From positions 172,203 through 236,202 of the forward strand of contig NZ_CP029763.1 of assembly GCF_006874585.1 (NCBI RefSeq): a stretch of 64,000 bases of DNA, given 5' to 3'. Of this stretch, positions 1 through 8,115 are shown in pieces. Positions within the stretch are counted from its first letter, which is position 1, and every line of letters starts with the position of its first letter. The position numbers and the translations under genes are program-made. Origin of the DNA: Sphingomonas sp. IC081. Its GTDB lineage: Bacteria; Pseudomonadota; Alphaproteobacteria; Sphingomonadales; Sphingomonadaceae. A model generated the notes under the pieces. The model saw only the letters and a list, made by a program, of their open reading frames with translations, did no database searches and had not been told where the DNA came from.

Positions 1-1026
1 ATTGACCGATTGGGCGTGCGTCGCGTTCTCTTCCCGTCCATGCTTCTGCTCGCGGCAGGATTCGTTACGATCGCCTTTGCGGTGCAGAACCTAACGGAGC
101 TTTATTTCGTTTGCTTTCTGTGGGGCATATTAACCGTCGGAACACAAAGCATCAGCTATACGAAGCTGATCGCCGGATGGTTCGTGCAGCGGCGCGGTCT
201 GGCGGTTGGACTCGCCGCAGCTGGCCTCGGAATAGGTTATGCGATCGTACCGGTCGTCGCCGTCGGCCTTATCAAATTTGCCGGATGGCGCGCGGCCCTG
301 GCGATGCTTGGAGGAATCGTCCTCATCCTGCCGCTGCTGGCGAATCTGGTTCTCGCCCGTCCGCGACCGGCCAGCTTTTCCGGGAATGGGGAAACGCTGC
401 CAGGAATGACGCTTTCTGAGGTGCGCCGGACGGCGACGTTCTGGCAGATCATGTTCGCGATACTGCTTGCCTCAACCGCTCTCACCGGCGTTATCCCGAA
501 CATTGCGCTCTTTGTTACGGATCGGGGCTTCACCGCGTCTGAGGCGGCACTTGTGACCTCGACCTATGGGATTTCGACGATCCTTGGCCGGGTCCTGGTC
601 GGGTGGCTTGCTGACCGCATACTCGTATCTCGCGTCGCGATAGCGTTTTTCTCACTTTCGGCCTTCGGTTTCGCGCTGGCGGCTCTATTCGCCGGTACGG
701 CGAGTTTTCCGATGCTGCTATTGATCGCCTTGACAATCGGGCTGGGATTCGGCGCGGAAAGCGACGTGATCGCGCTTTTCATTGCCCGCTATTTCGGTCA
801 ACGGAGTTTCGGAAGGATTTATGGCTATATGTTGGCAAGCTTTGTCATCGGGGCGTCGCTGGGTCCGGTCCTGTTCAGCTTCGGGCGTGAGCAGTTCGGC
901 AGTTATGAGGCACCGATGCTGATCGCAGCCATCGTAATGAGCGTGTCGGCGCTGGCTCTCGCTGGACTGTCGCGACGGCCGCCATTCGACGCAATCGATC
1001 GGTCGATCGTCGGAGCTGCGGCATGA
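1..1026 (+). CDS. MFS transporter, 5' end outside the window
   Basis: Major facilitator superfamily permease, inner membrane, probably importing an organic anion. The reading frame is open from base 1, and its first residues, IDRLGVRR, match the conserved loop between transmembrane helices 2 and 3 of MFS proteins. About the first 60-70 residues therefore lie outside the window, and the TTG at position 10 is not the start. About ten hydrophobic helices follow, with a central hydrophilic loop near residues 115-140. The second half resembles the oxalate/formate and monocarboxylate groups (for example GRVLVGWLADR). The stop overlaps the SIR2 gene's start codon (ATGA), so the two are probably translationally coupled. 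The substrate is unknown; the nearby catabolic genes suggest an aromatic acid. Confidence 0.85.
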   Translation: MDRLGVRRVLFPSMLLLAAGFVTIAFAVQNLTELYFVCFLWGILTVGTQSISYTKLIAGWFVQRRGLAVGLAAAGLGIGYAIVPVVAVGLIKFAGWRAALAMLGGIVLILPLLANLVLARPRPASFSGNGETLPGMTLSEVRRTATFWQIMFAILLASTALTGVIPNIALFVTDRGFTASEAALVTSTYGISTILGRVLVGWLADRILVSRVAIAFFSLSAFGFALAALFAGTASFPMLLLIALTIGLGFGAESDVIALFIARYFGQRSFGRIYGYMLASFVIGASLGPVLFSFGREQFGSYEAPMLIAAIVMSVSALALAGLSRRPPFDAIDRSIVGAAA

Positions 1027-1832
1027 GTTCCCTCGCCAAACTCGCCGCTGCCGTCCGCGAACGCCGCGCGATACTTTTCGCGGGCGCCGGCGTGTCGATG
1101 AGTGTCGGCTTGCCATCCTGGACTGAGCTGATCGATCACATGCGCGGCGAACTCGGCCTGGAAAACCTCGACGGCACCTGGACCTATCAAACCCTCGCAG
1201 AATATTACCGCCTCCAGCATGGCAGCATCGGCCCATTGCGTAGCTGGATGGACCGCACGTGGAGCGTGTCCCTTGAACGCGTCAAGGAATCGCGAATCCA
1301 CGATATCATCGTCGAACTCGATTTTCCGATCATCTACACGACCAACTATGACAATAATCTGGAGCAAGCCTACCAGCTCCATGACAAGCGCTTCGTCAAG
1401 GTCGCCAATACGAGTGATATCGTGAACGCGGATATCGGCTTGCCGCAAATCGTGAAGTTTCACGGCGATTTCGATGACGATGAATCGCTCGTTATCGCGG
1501 AGACCGACTATTTCAAGCGCCTGGCATTTGAGACGCCGCTGGATACGAAGTTCAAGGCCGATGCGCTCGGTCGCACGTTGCTGTTCGTCGGCTATAGCAT
1601 GTCGGACCTCAATATCCGGCTGACGCTGTACCGGATGTGGCAGACCTGGCGCGACTCCGGCCGCGAGCGTGACCGTCCCGCTTCGTTCGTCTTCACCGCC
1701 AAGGAGGATCCGGTCCAGGACGCCGTGCTCGAACAGTGGGGCATCACGGTCCTGCACGAGAAAGCCGATCATCCGGCCGAGTCGATGCTCGCCTTCCTCT
1801 CCCGGCTGCGGGACGCGGTTGCAGCCGGCTGA
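1023..1832 (+). CDS. SIR2-like domain protein (SIR2_2 type)
   Basis: Predicted NAD-binding, possibly NAD-hydrolysing, protein of 269 aa. GAGVS at residues 21-25 is the SIR2 nucleotide-binding loop. TTNYD (106-110, with Asn108 and Asp110) and KFHGDFD (145-151, with His147) correspond to the catalytic Asn/Asp and His of SIR2 proteins. LLFVGYSMSD is the second conserved glycine/serine strand of this subgroup. There is no zinc-binding Cys tetrad, so it is not a typical protein deacetylase. Related standalone SIR2 domains act as NADases in antiphage systems, but no recognised defence partner (HerA, TIR, Argonaute) is adjacent. The start codon overlaps the MFS stop. It ends 18 bases before the convergent Rid-family gene. 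Confidence 0.85.
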   Translation: MSSLAKLAAAVRERRAILFAGAGVSMSVGLPSWTELIDHMRGELGLENLDGTWTYQTLAEYYRLQHGSIGPLRSWMDRTWSVSLERVKESRIHDIIVELDFPIIYTTNYDNNLEQAYQLHDKRFVKVANTSDIVNADIGLPQIVKFHGDFDDDESLVIAETDYFKRLAFETPLDTKFKADALGRTLLFVGYSMSDLNIRLTLYRMWQTWRDSGRERDRPASFVFTAKEDPVQDAVLEQWGITVLHEKADHPAESMLAFLSRLRDAVAAG

Positions 1833-1850
1833 AATGGGCAGGTGAATCGA

Positions 1851-2255
1851 CTATCCGCCGTTCAACGTGGCATCCAGCCTGACGATCGCGTCAACCTCGA
1901 CCTTGAGCTCCGGAAATGCGAAACCGCTCACCGCGAGGAGCGTCGAACAGGGGTAAATCGGGCCAAACCGGCGGGCCCGGACAGCATTCACGGCATCCTT
2001 GTCCGCTATATCCGAAAGATAGACGGTCAGCTTCACAACATTGTCCCGCGTGCCGCCTTCCGCGAAGATCAGCGCTTCGAGCTTGTCGAGCGCCGCGTCG
2101 AATTGAGCCGCCGCATCTGCCGGCATCATTCCGTTCGCCTGCCTGGCATGCACACCCGACACGATCAGCTCTTCGCCGATCCGGAGAGCCGGCGACCAGC
2201 TTGCCGCAGCCGGAAGCGGGTCGGAGGGCGCGATCACAGGCCTGACCTTGATCAT
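1851..2255 (-). CDS. Rid-family protein (RidA/YjgF/UK114 fold)
   Basis: Small cytosolic protein of 134 aa. RidA homologues form trimers and hydrolyse reactive imine/enamine intermediates. The start is the ATG at 2255 (MIKVRPVIAPSDPLP); the longer open frame upstream is low-complexity and overlaps the next gene. ELIVSGVHARQ, a central helix, and the final strand LKVEVDAIVRLD fit the fold. The catalytic Arg of RidA (PARxxV) is not visible: the aligned segment reads PCSTLL. This suggests a non-RidA Rid subfamily with another substrate, or a non-hydrolytic role. It is last in the minus-strand set with the IclR, aldehyde dehydrogenase and ThDP genes, 31 bases after a small conserved gene. Confidence 0.8.
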   Translation of the reverse strand: MIKVRPVIAPSDPLPAAASWSPALRIGEELIVSGVHARQANGMMPADAAAQFDAALDKLEALIFAEGGTRDNVVKLTVYLSDIADKDAVNAVRARRFGPIYPCSTLLAVSGFAFPELKVEVDAIVRLDATLNGG

Positions 2256-2286
2256 TTGCGATCCGCCGACCGGGGCATTTTTCCCG

Positions 2287-2613
2287 TCATTGCCCGCCCG
2301 CCCGGACACGCTCCCGAATTTTCTCGCGCACGGGCACGAAATCGTAGGCCGGATAGCATTCGGTCCGGAAGACGCCCCAGGCCGACCGCTCGAGCTCGAC
2401 GTTGACAGTCGCAAGCATGGAGGAAGGCAGACGGAGCGTGACGATCTGGCCCAGGCCCATCGCCACCACCCAGGATACGATCTCGCATCCTTCTGGAGGA
2501 AAGCGCTCCCACCAGTCAGCGGCCTTAAGCTTCGACTGAATGGCGTCGAGGTCATTGGTCTGATCGTGCCGCAACAAGATCGTGAGCAGTATCGTCTCAG
2601 GAGTTTCAGTCAT
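2287..2613 (-). CDS. Conserved small protein of unknown function
   Basis: 108 aa, no signal peptide or membrane segment. It reads like a compact alpha/beta domain: ILLTILLRHDQT (strand), an amphipathic helix with DAIQSKLK, then the motif FPPEGCEIVSWVVAMGLGQ, and a C-terminal ERSAWGVFRTECYPAYDF that is likely to be conserved. I recognise the general look of a small protein found near aspartate-dehydrogenase-like catabolic genes but can give no function. It lies 31 bases upstream of the Rid-family gene in the same direction, so the two are probably co-transcribed. The frame is bounded by clear neighbours and has coding-like composition. Confidence 0.65.
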   Translation of the reverse strand: MTETPETILLTILLRHDQTNDLDAIQSKLKAADWWERFPPEGCEIVSWVVAMGLGQIVTLRLPSSMLATVNVELERSAWGVFRTECYPAYDFVPVREKIRERVRAGGQ

Positions 2614-2707
2614 TTCCGCCCAGTCGTTTGAAGGTAATACACCGCCTGCGCCAATGCCCTCGACGAAGAAATATGGTTGTCGGGCGCAAAAGTATCATGA
2701 AACCACG

Positions 2708-3517
2708 TCAGGCCGCCTTTGCCGTACGGTAGCCCAGGCCGCGCGATATTTCTGCAGCCGCCGCCAAGACGGTCGCCCGGACCTGCGTGCTGAACGTCGC
2801 CTGGTCATAGGTGTTGATCGGGCAACTGACGGACACCGCCGCTTCGAGCTTGCCCGTCGCGTTGAAGATCGGCGCCGCGATGCTGGCGACGTTGCTGTCG
2901 TAAAATCCCCAGCTTACAACGCAGGCCTCGCGCCGGTCATTTTCCACCAGGCTGATCAGTGCGCCCATGCTGTCCGGCGTATCCGGCGTGTAGGTCTCGA
3001 AGCTGTAATCCTCATACAGCCGGACGACCTCGGAAAGCGGCAAGCCGGTAAGGAGCACCCGCCCCGGCGCGGTCGCATGGGCGGGAAGCCGGGTGCCGAC
3101 CGTCATCGCGCTGATCAAAGACGTGCTTCCCTGAAAGCGGGCCACGTAAACGACCTCGCGACCTTCACGGACCGCGAGATGGGTCGATGCCTGAGTGTCA
3201 TCGCGAAGCTTTCTGAGGATAGGCGTCGCGACCTCGATGAGGTCCTTGCCGGCCAGGAAGCTATACCCAAGTTCCAGAACGCGCGATCCGAGCTGGTAGC
3301 GCCGTGAATCCTCGATACGGCGAAGAAATCCGCACGCCTCGAGAGTGTACACTATACGGAAGGCGCTCGAACGCGATACCCCCACACGCTTGGCCATCTC
3401 GCCAACGGTTTGCTCCTGCCGGTCGCGGGTGAAGGACTGTAGCATTTGCAGGCCTCGCGCGAGCCCCGGAACGATATAGCGCTCGTCAATTGTTTCCTGA
3501 TTCGTCTCGTCGGCCAT
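2708..3517 (-). CDS. IclR-family transcriptional regulator
   Basis: 269-aa cytosolic regulator. The N-terminal winged helix-turn-helix covers about residues 20-85 (VGEMAKRVGVSRSSAFRIVY). The C-terminal IclR effector domain runs from about 95 to 260 (THLAVREGREVVYVAR; LPAHATAPGRVLL; CPINTYDQ). The start is the ATG at 3517, preceded by AGAGG at suitable spacing. It lies downstream of the aldehyde dehydrogenase in the same direction, 59 bases apart, and an 18-base inverted repeat in that gap is a probable autoregulatory operator. The same sequence recurs upstream of the ThDP gene, and a weaker copy lies upstream of the second TonB receptor, so it is the best candidate controller of the ThDP-AspDH-ALDH operon. 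The effector is unknown. Confidence 0.92.
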   Translation of the reverse strand: MADETNQETIDERYIVPGLARGLQMLQSFTRDRQEQTVGEMAKRVGVSRSSAFRIVYTLEACGFLRRIEDSRRYQLGSRVLELGYSFLAGKDLIEVATPILRKLRDDTQASTHLAVREGREVVYVARFQGSTSLISAMTVGTRLPAHATAPGRVLLTGLPLSEVVRLYEDYSFETYTPDTPDSMGALISLVENDRREACVVSWGFYDSNVASIAAPIFNATGKLEAAVSVSCPINTYDQATFSTQVRATVLAAAAEISRGLGYRTAKAA

Positions 3518-3550
3518 CCGATACCTCTTTCCGTTCGGCTCCGACTATCA

Positions 3551-3568
3551 CGCTTTGCCTGTAAAGCG
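3551..3568. promoter_or_regulatory. Candidate IclR operator, site 1
   Basis: CGCTTTGCCTGTAAAGCG is an inverted repeat with perfect 6-base arms around a 6-base centre. It lies 33 bases upstream of the IclR start codon. It aligns base for base with the site at 7658-7675 (13 of 18 identical, including the GCTTTGCCT core). Assignment to the IclR protein is inference from position and recurrence. Confidence 0.6.
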
Positions 3569-3576
3569 AATATAGT

Positions 3577-5040
3577 TCATGCCCAAGGCAGCGGATGGGA
3601 GTCCAGCCCTAGATAGATGCTTTTCTGGCGCATATGGGCGCGAATTCCGTCGCGCCCCTTCTCAACGCCCAGACCGCTCTCCTTCCATCCGCCAAACGGC
3701 GTCGATATGCTGAACTGCTTGTAGGTGTTAACCCAGACCGTTCCCGCTTCGAGGCGCCGCGCGAGCCGATAGGCGCGCGGAAAATCTCGCGACCAAATGC
3801 CGGCCGCGAGGCCAAAGACCGTGTCGTTCGCCTGGGCGACGAGATCCTCTTCGCCGTCGAACGGAAGTACGACCAGGACGGGTCCGAAGATCTCCTCCTG
3901 ACAGATCACGGCGTCGTTCGGGACGCCTGCCAAAATCGTGGGGCGATAATAGGCGCCTTGGTCGAATTCCGGGCCTGAAGGTGCCTCGCCGCCGCAAAGG
4001 AGGGTTGCCCCCGCAGCCAACGCCCGCTCGACATGGGCCGCGACCTGGTCGCGGTGGATCGTCGAGACAAGTGGCGCGACTTGTGTCTCGGTCGATGTCC
4101 CGGGCCCGATCCGCAACGCCGCCGCCCGCTCGACCAAGCGAGGGACGAAGGCATCGTAGATCGACCGATCCACGAAGAGACGCGAACCGGCGATGCAGGA
4201 TTGGCCGGACGAGCTGAATATCCCGAAAAGGATACCGGCAATGGCCTGATCCATGTCGGCATCTTCAAGCACGATGGTCGGCGATTTGCCTCCGAGCTCG
4301 AGAGAGACCGGCATCAGCTTCTCCGCCGCTACTGCCGCGATGCGGCGGCCGGTCGTTGTGCCGCCCGTGAAGAGGATCTTGCCGACGCCGCGATGCCGCA
4401 CGATCGCGTCACCGATCACGGATCCGGGTCCCGGAAGTACGGACAACAGCCCCCTCGGCAAGCCCTGCTGCTCGACGAGACGCGCAAGATGCAGGGATAC
4501 CAGCGACGTCCATTCGGCTGGCTTCAGAACGACCGCGTTGCCGGCAGCGAGCGCGGGCGCAATCTTCTGCGCGTCGCTGGCGATCGGCGAGTTCCATGGC
4601 GTGATTGCTCCGACGACCCCGATCGGTTCATGGACGGACATCGTCAGATACGATCCCCGGGGGGACGTCAGCGTCTCGTCCATGGTTTCGAGCGCGGCCG
4701 CGAAATAGCGGAAGGTTCCGGCTGCGGACAGAGCAAGTGCCCTGGTTTCAGCGCGGGTCTTCCCGGTATCCGCGGTCTGAAGCGCGGAAATCGCTTCGAC
4801 ATCGGCCTCGATGGCGTCGCCGATGCGGGCGAGAATGCGCGCGCGCTGATGCGGCAGCATGTTACGCCACTCCGGATCCGCTGAAGCCTGGAGGCCGGCG
4901 GCAACTGCGTCATCGACATCGTCAACGCTCGCCACACCGCGGCGAGCCACGAGGCTGCCATCGGCCGGGTCTATGCTATCGGTGAGGCCGCCCCTGCCCT
5001 CGCGCCACTCGCCGCCGACGAAGATCTTTGTGAAATCCAT
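3577..5040 (-). CDS. NAD(P)-dependent aldehyde dehydrogenase
   Basis: Oxidises an aldehyde to a carboxylate in the cytosol; 487 aa, normal ALDH length. With the start at the ATG at 5040 (MDFTKIFVGGEW), the general base is Glu248 in LELGGKSP, the nucleophile Cys282 in GQSCIAG, the oxyanion Asn150 in PWNSP and the cofactor Lys173 in VLKPAEW. The open frame extends to a TTG at 5055, but that overlaps the upstream stop and has no better ribosome site. It is third in a row with the ThDP enzyme and the AspDH-like gene, so it may oxidise the aldehyde released by the ThDP decarboxylase. Family is certain, substrate is not; betaine- or aminomuconate-semialdehyde-like enzymes are possible relatives. 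Confidence 0.93.
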   Translation of the reverse strand: MDFTKIFVGGEWREGRGGLTDSIDPADGSLVARRGVASVDDVDDAVAAGLQASADPEWRNMLPHQRARILARIGDAIEADVEAISALQTADTGKTRAETRALALSAAGTFRYFAAALETMDETLTSPRGSYLTMSVHEPIGVVGAITPWNSPIASDAQKIAPALAAGNAVVLKPAEWTSLVSLHLARLVEQQGLPRGLLSVLPGPGSVIGDAIVRHRGVGKILFTGGTTTGRRIAAVAAEKLMPVSLELGGKSPTIVLEDADMDQAIAGILFGIFSSSGQSCIAGSRLFVDRSIYDAFVPRLVERAAALRIGPGTSTETQVAPLVSTIHRDQVAAHVERALAAGATLLCGGEAPSGPEFDQGAYYRPTILAGVPNDAVICQEEIFGPVLVVLPFDGEEDLVAQANDTVFGLAAGIWSRDFPRAYRLARRLEAGTVWVNTYKQFSISTPFGGWKESGLGVEKGRDGIRAHMRQKSIYLGLDSHPLPWA

Positions 5041-5051
5041 TCGAGTCCCAT

Positions 5052-5852
5052 TCAAATGACGACTGGCGAGGCCAGGCCCGACAAGATCCGCACGATGCTG
5101 TGTGCAGTGAGCGCAGACGTCTTGGGATTGGCGCGGGAAGGCTCGCCGCAGATATTGATCTCGAAGCGGCCGTCCGCCCCTTCGAACAGCAGTTCATGAA
5201 CATTTTTCGCCGCTGTCGGGTCGGCGACAAGTTCCACCTCGGTGCGATCAAATCCGATGCCCGCGAGCGCAATCGTCGCCGCCACATTCGAGTTTTTCGG
5301 ATACTGCAGCGCAGCATCGCGGGCCGATCCGACATAGAAGGTGGTCGGCTCGCGCAGCGAGGGAAGGTCCAGCAACTGTTCAGCCGGCGTTCCCGCCCAG
5401 GCAAGAGGCGGCTTGCGGCCGATATAGCGAACCTTGGTAAGTCCCCCCAGCCGGGCGGCAGCAAGCGCATCGATTCCTGCCATCGCGCCCGCCGCCAGAA
5501 TGACATGCGTGCCGCCATCCTCGGCAGCACGCCTCAGGCGTGCCAGCAGACTTTCATCGGCGAGTGACCCGATCGAGACCACGAGCAATGGAATACCCGC
5601 GCGCAGGATGGGCTCTCCGAATTCGGATACGGCGGCATGACCGGCACATTCGACGACGATCTGCGGCGAAGCGGCGATCATTTCTTCTGCGGTGGTGATG
5701 CCTGGTCCACTGTCCGGGTAAGCCGGCGCCCGGCCTAGCACCGCGACGGTTTCATAATCCAGATCGGCGCATTCCCCCAAGGTTTCGCGCACCGAATGCG
5801 CGATACCGCCATCGCCTATGAAGCCGATCCGCAAAGGCGCGCGCGTTGCCAT
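5052..5852 (-). CDS. Aspartate-dehydrogenase-like NAD(P) oxidoreductase
   Basis: 266 aa. An N-terminal Rossmann domain (RIGFIGDGGIAHSV, residues 8-21) is followed by the C-terminal catalytic domain typical of NadX/AspDH (KNSNVAATIALAGIGFD near 195-211 and the HELLFEG region). Authentic members interconvert L-aspartate and iminoaspartate/oxaloacetate. No NAD-biosynthesis genes are nearby; the catabolic neighbours suggest another amino or keto acid. Its ATG lies two bases after the ThDP gene's stop, with GGAGAAG inside that gene's end as ribosome site, so translation is coupled. Its own stop falls just before the aldehyde dehydrogenase start. Together with a Rid protein, it hints at an imine or enamine intermediate in this pathway. 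Confidence 0.85.
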   Translation of the reverse strand: MATRAPLRIGFIGDGGIAHSVRETLGECADLDYETVAVLGRAPAYPDSGPGITTAEEMIAASPQIVVECAGHAAVSEFGEPILRAGIPLLVVSIGSLADESLLARLRRAAEDGGTHVILAAGAMAGIDALAAARLGGLTKVRYIGRKPPLAWAGTPAEQLLDLPSLREPTTFYVGSARDAALQYPKNSNVAATIALAGIGFDRTEVELVADPTAAKNVHELLFEGADGRFEINICGEPSRANPKTSALTAHSIVRILSGLASPVVI

Positions 5853-5854
5853 GT

Positions 5855-7537
5855 TTACTTCTCCAGCCTCGGAGGACCGGCGAACCGCTGCGGATAGGGC
5901 CCGATCGCGACCATATCGACTTCCACGATCGCAGCCCCCGGCAGGGAACGCGCGCGCGCAAGCGCCGCGGGAAAATCTCCCACCGACGATATCTTCTCGT
6001 GCCGCAGCCCCATTGCCGCGGCGATGGCGGAAAAGTCGGGTATCAGAATATTCGAGAACAGTTTGCGCTCGCCATATTCGACATCCTGGATGTTGCGGAT
6101 TACGCCATAGCCAAGGTCGTTCATGAGGATCAGCGTGACGTCCGGCTGCTCCTCCGCAAGGGTTGCCAGTTCACCAAGGCAGAGGCTGAGGCCACCGTCG
6201 CCAGTCAGGGCGAAGGCCCCGCCCGGCGAAGCAAGCGCTGCGCCGATTGCCATGGGGAGGCCCTGGCCGATCCCGCCGCCGACTGCGTGCACACCCGCGC
6301 GCGAGTGCCCGATGCGAAGGTAGCGGTTACCCCATGTGCTGTTCGAGATCGTGACATCGCGGACCCATGCGGCGTTTTTCGGGATCGCGGACTGGGCTGC
6401 GTCGACGAGATTGGCATATTCACCAAGCCCGGTACGCAAACCCTCGCGCATCGACTCGCGGAGCTCTCCAATATGTGCCGAGAATCCTTCGTCAATGGCC
6501 AGCGCGTCTTGCGCGGCGAGCAGACCGGCCAGCGTCGTGCGGACATCGCCATGGACGAAAAGCTCGTTCTGGTAGGTGCGCCCGTTTGCGGACGCGTCGC
6601 AGTCGATGACGGCCACCTGCTTTGGCAAGCGAAGTTTGTAGGTCCAGGTCTCGTTACCGCGAAGCCGCGAACCGGCAACTATCAACAGGTCAGCCTCGTC
6701 ATAAAGGGCCTGGACCTGCGGTGTGCAATTGAAAGCGCCGAGCGACATGGCATGATCTTCAGGGACGATGCCGCGGCCATTCGTGGACGTGATGATTGCC
6801 ACACCCCTGTCTGCAAGGGCCGTCGCTTCAGTCTCGGCGCCTCTGGCGCCGCCGCCGAGCAACAGGACAGGTCGCCTTGCCTGACGCAGCAACGCCGCAA
6901 GCGAAGCGATTTCAGTCGGCGAGGTGGGCGGAACGCGAGGCTCGATAGCAGGTAAAGTCCGCGGCACGGACAACGGCGCCGCCTGCACGTCGACAGGAAT
7001 CTCAATGCTGACGGGTCCGGTTGGCGCGGAGAGGGCGACAGTCGCCGCCTCTACCATCGTCGCCACCAGTTCATCTGGCGTGGAGACTCGGAAAGCCGCC
7101 TTGGAAACGGCCTTCAGCATGTCCATCTGGCGCGGTGCTTCATGAATATAGGCACGGTTGCGATCGAGATGCTCGGCCTCGACCTGACCGGTGATGTGCA
7201 GCACCGGCGAACCGGCGGTCAGCGCCTCGACCAGGGCGCCGGCTGCATTGCCGGCTGCCGTGCCCGTGCTGGTGAAGGCGACACCCAGGGATCCGGAAAC
7301 GCGCGCGTAAGCGTCGGCCATGTTGAGTCCGCCCGCCTCACCGCGGGCGGGAATGAAGCGTATGTTCCCGCGCACGCCCAGCGGATCGAGGATTGGCATG
7401 TTGTGAATGCTGATTACCCCGAATGCATGCGCGACTCCCCAATGCTCGAGCAAGCGCACGATTACTTCACCGACAGTCGCTTCGTGCGACGCACTTTCTG
7501 CGGGCTGGTCAACAACTTCTGCCAAAACGTTCGTCAT
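5855..7537 (-). CDS. Thiamine-diphosphate-dependent enzyme (acetolactate synthase/benzoylformate decarboxylase-like)
   Basis: 560 aa with the usual three domains: N-terminal PYR domain with the catalytic Glu in FIPARGEAGGLNMADAYAR, central domain near 200-330, and C-terminal PP domain with the ThDP/Mg motif GDGGLSLCLGELATLAEE followed about 25 residues later by MNDLGYG. Such enzymes decarboxylate or ligate 2-keto acids. No small regulatory subunit is adjacent, so a catabolic decarboxylase is more likely than biosynthetic acetolactate synthase. It is the first gene of the ThDP-AspDH-ALDH operon; a strong inverted repeat lies 120 bases upstream of its start. It probably converts an aryl or alkyl 2-keto acid to an aldehyde for the downstream dehydrogenase (inference). 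Confidence 0.88.
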   Translation of the reverse strand: MTNVLAEVVDQPAESASHEATVGEVIVRLLEHWGVAHAFGVISIHNMPILDPLGVRGNIRFIPARGEAGGLNMADAYARVSGSLGVAFTSTGTAAGNAAGALVEALTAGSPVLHITGQVEAEHLDRNRAYIHEAPRQMDMLKAVSKAAFRVSTPDELVATMVEAATVALSAPTGPVSIEIPVDVQAAPLSVPRTLPAIEPRVPPTSPTEIASLAALLRQARRPVLLLGGGARGAETEATALADRGVAIITSTNGRGIVPEDHAMSLGAFNCTPQVQALYDEADLLIVAGSRLRGNETWTYKLRLPKQVAVIDCDASANGRTYQNELFVHGDVRTTLAGLLAAQDALAIDEGFSAHIGELRESMREGLRTGLGEYANLVDAAQSAIPKNAAWVRDVTISNSTWGNRYLRIGHSRAGVHAVGGGIGQGLPMAIGAALASPGGAFALTGDGGLSLCLGELATLAEEQPDVTLILMNDLGYGVIRNIQDVEYGERKLFSNILIPDFSAIAAAMGLRHEKISSVGDFPAALARARSLPGAAIVEVDMVAIGPYPQRFAGPPRLEK

Positions 7538-7656
7538 TCAATGCCCCGTACTTTCTAGGAGATTTCGAGTTACCAGCTGCGGCCGGCCTGCAAAGCCGAC
7601 ATCAACCATCGCGTGGAGCCCGGCTCCTAACCGCGTCAGTCGTGATTGATGTATGA

Positions 7657-7676
7657 TTGCTTTGCCTATGAAGCAA
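7657..7676. promoter_or_regulatory. Candidate IclR operator, site 2
   Basis: An inverted repeat with perfect 6-base arms TTGCTT and AAGCAA around TGCCTATG. The core GCTTTGCCT is identical to that of the site in front of the IclR gene. It lies 120 bases upstream of the ThDP gene start and about 440 bases upstream of TonB receptor 1, so it could control either or both. Binding by the IclR protein is inferred. Confidence 0.6.
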
Positions 7677-7956
7677 GTAGTTTGTGTATGAGTTTCTATC
7701 AGCTGTCGCGTCTTGGGCATGAGCGAGAGCTGCGCCCCGCTGAGCATTATACCCTCTATATACCCGCATTGCCTCCACTATCCGTAGGCGCGGCCGCTTA
7801 GCGAAACTGGCAAGCGCTATTGGACCGTCCCTATGCGAGCTCAAACGATGTTGGCATTGCGACCGGAACCGTGGCCTGTCTGCCCCGCCGGCCTCGAGCC
7901 GGGCGCGTAGAGTAGCGAACCCCTTTTAGCGAGCCCGCCCGTGGCTTCGATTCTTG

Positions 7957-7985
7957 TTGACGCGGTTTATATGTGAACTTAGTGT
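7957..7985 (+). promoter_or_regulatory. Promoter of TonB receptor 1
   Basis: TTGACG at 7957-7962, 17-base spacer, TAGTGT at 7980-7985. The same two hexamers with the same spacer occur upstream of the paralogous receptor at 19514-19542, and flanking bases are also conserved. This gives a leader of about 120 nt before the start codon. The -10 is a weak match, so activation by a regulator is likely. Confidence 0.5.
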
Positions 7986-8115
7986 TGCTCACCAAAGCGG
8001 TTCTGATCTGAGGGAGACCGCCACAGCCATGGAGCCGACGGATGTCGCGAGGCGCCGGCCAGACCCTTGAGTGTCTGCCAACCGCAATGAAGATAATTTG
8101 AAGGGGAGAGAGTAA

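Larger units (their letters stand above)
7538..8115. other. Divergent regulatory region between ThDP operon and TonB receptor 1
   Basis: No gene recognised in these 578 bases. The region holds an IclR-type inverted repeat (7657-7676) and a sigma-70-like promoter for the TonB gene (7957-7985). An imperfect stem with GCGGT/ACCGC arms lies in the putative leader, from about 7998 to 8022. Large parts align with the region upstream of the second TonB receptor (19339-19800, opposite strand), including the last 40 bases before the start codon. The short open frames here are translations of conserved regulatory DNA. Confidence 0.6.

Noticed and set aside
903..1772. 289-residue minus-strand open frame over the SIR2 gene
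   Set aside because: The plus strand has clear SIR2 motifs; the minus frame has none.
1..1832. MFS-SIR2 fusion protein
   Set aside because: The two frames differ and the join is an ATGA stop/start overlap, so they are two proteins.
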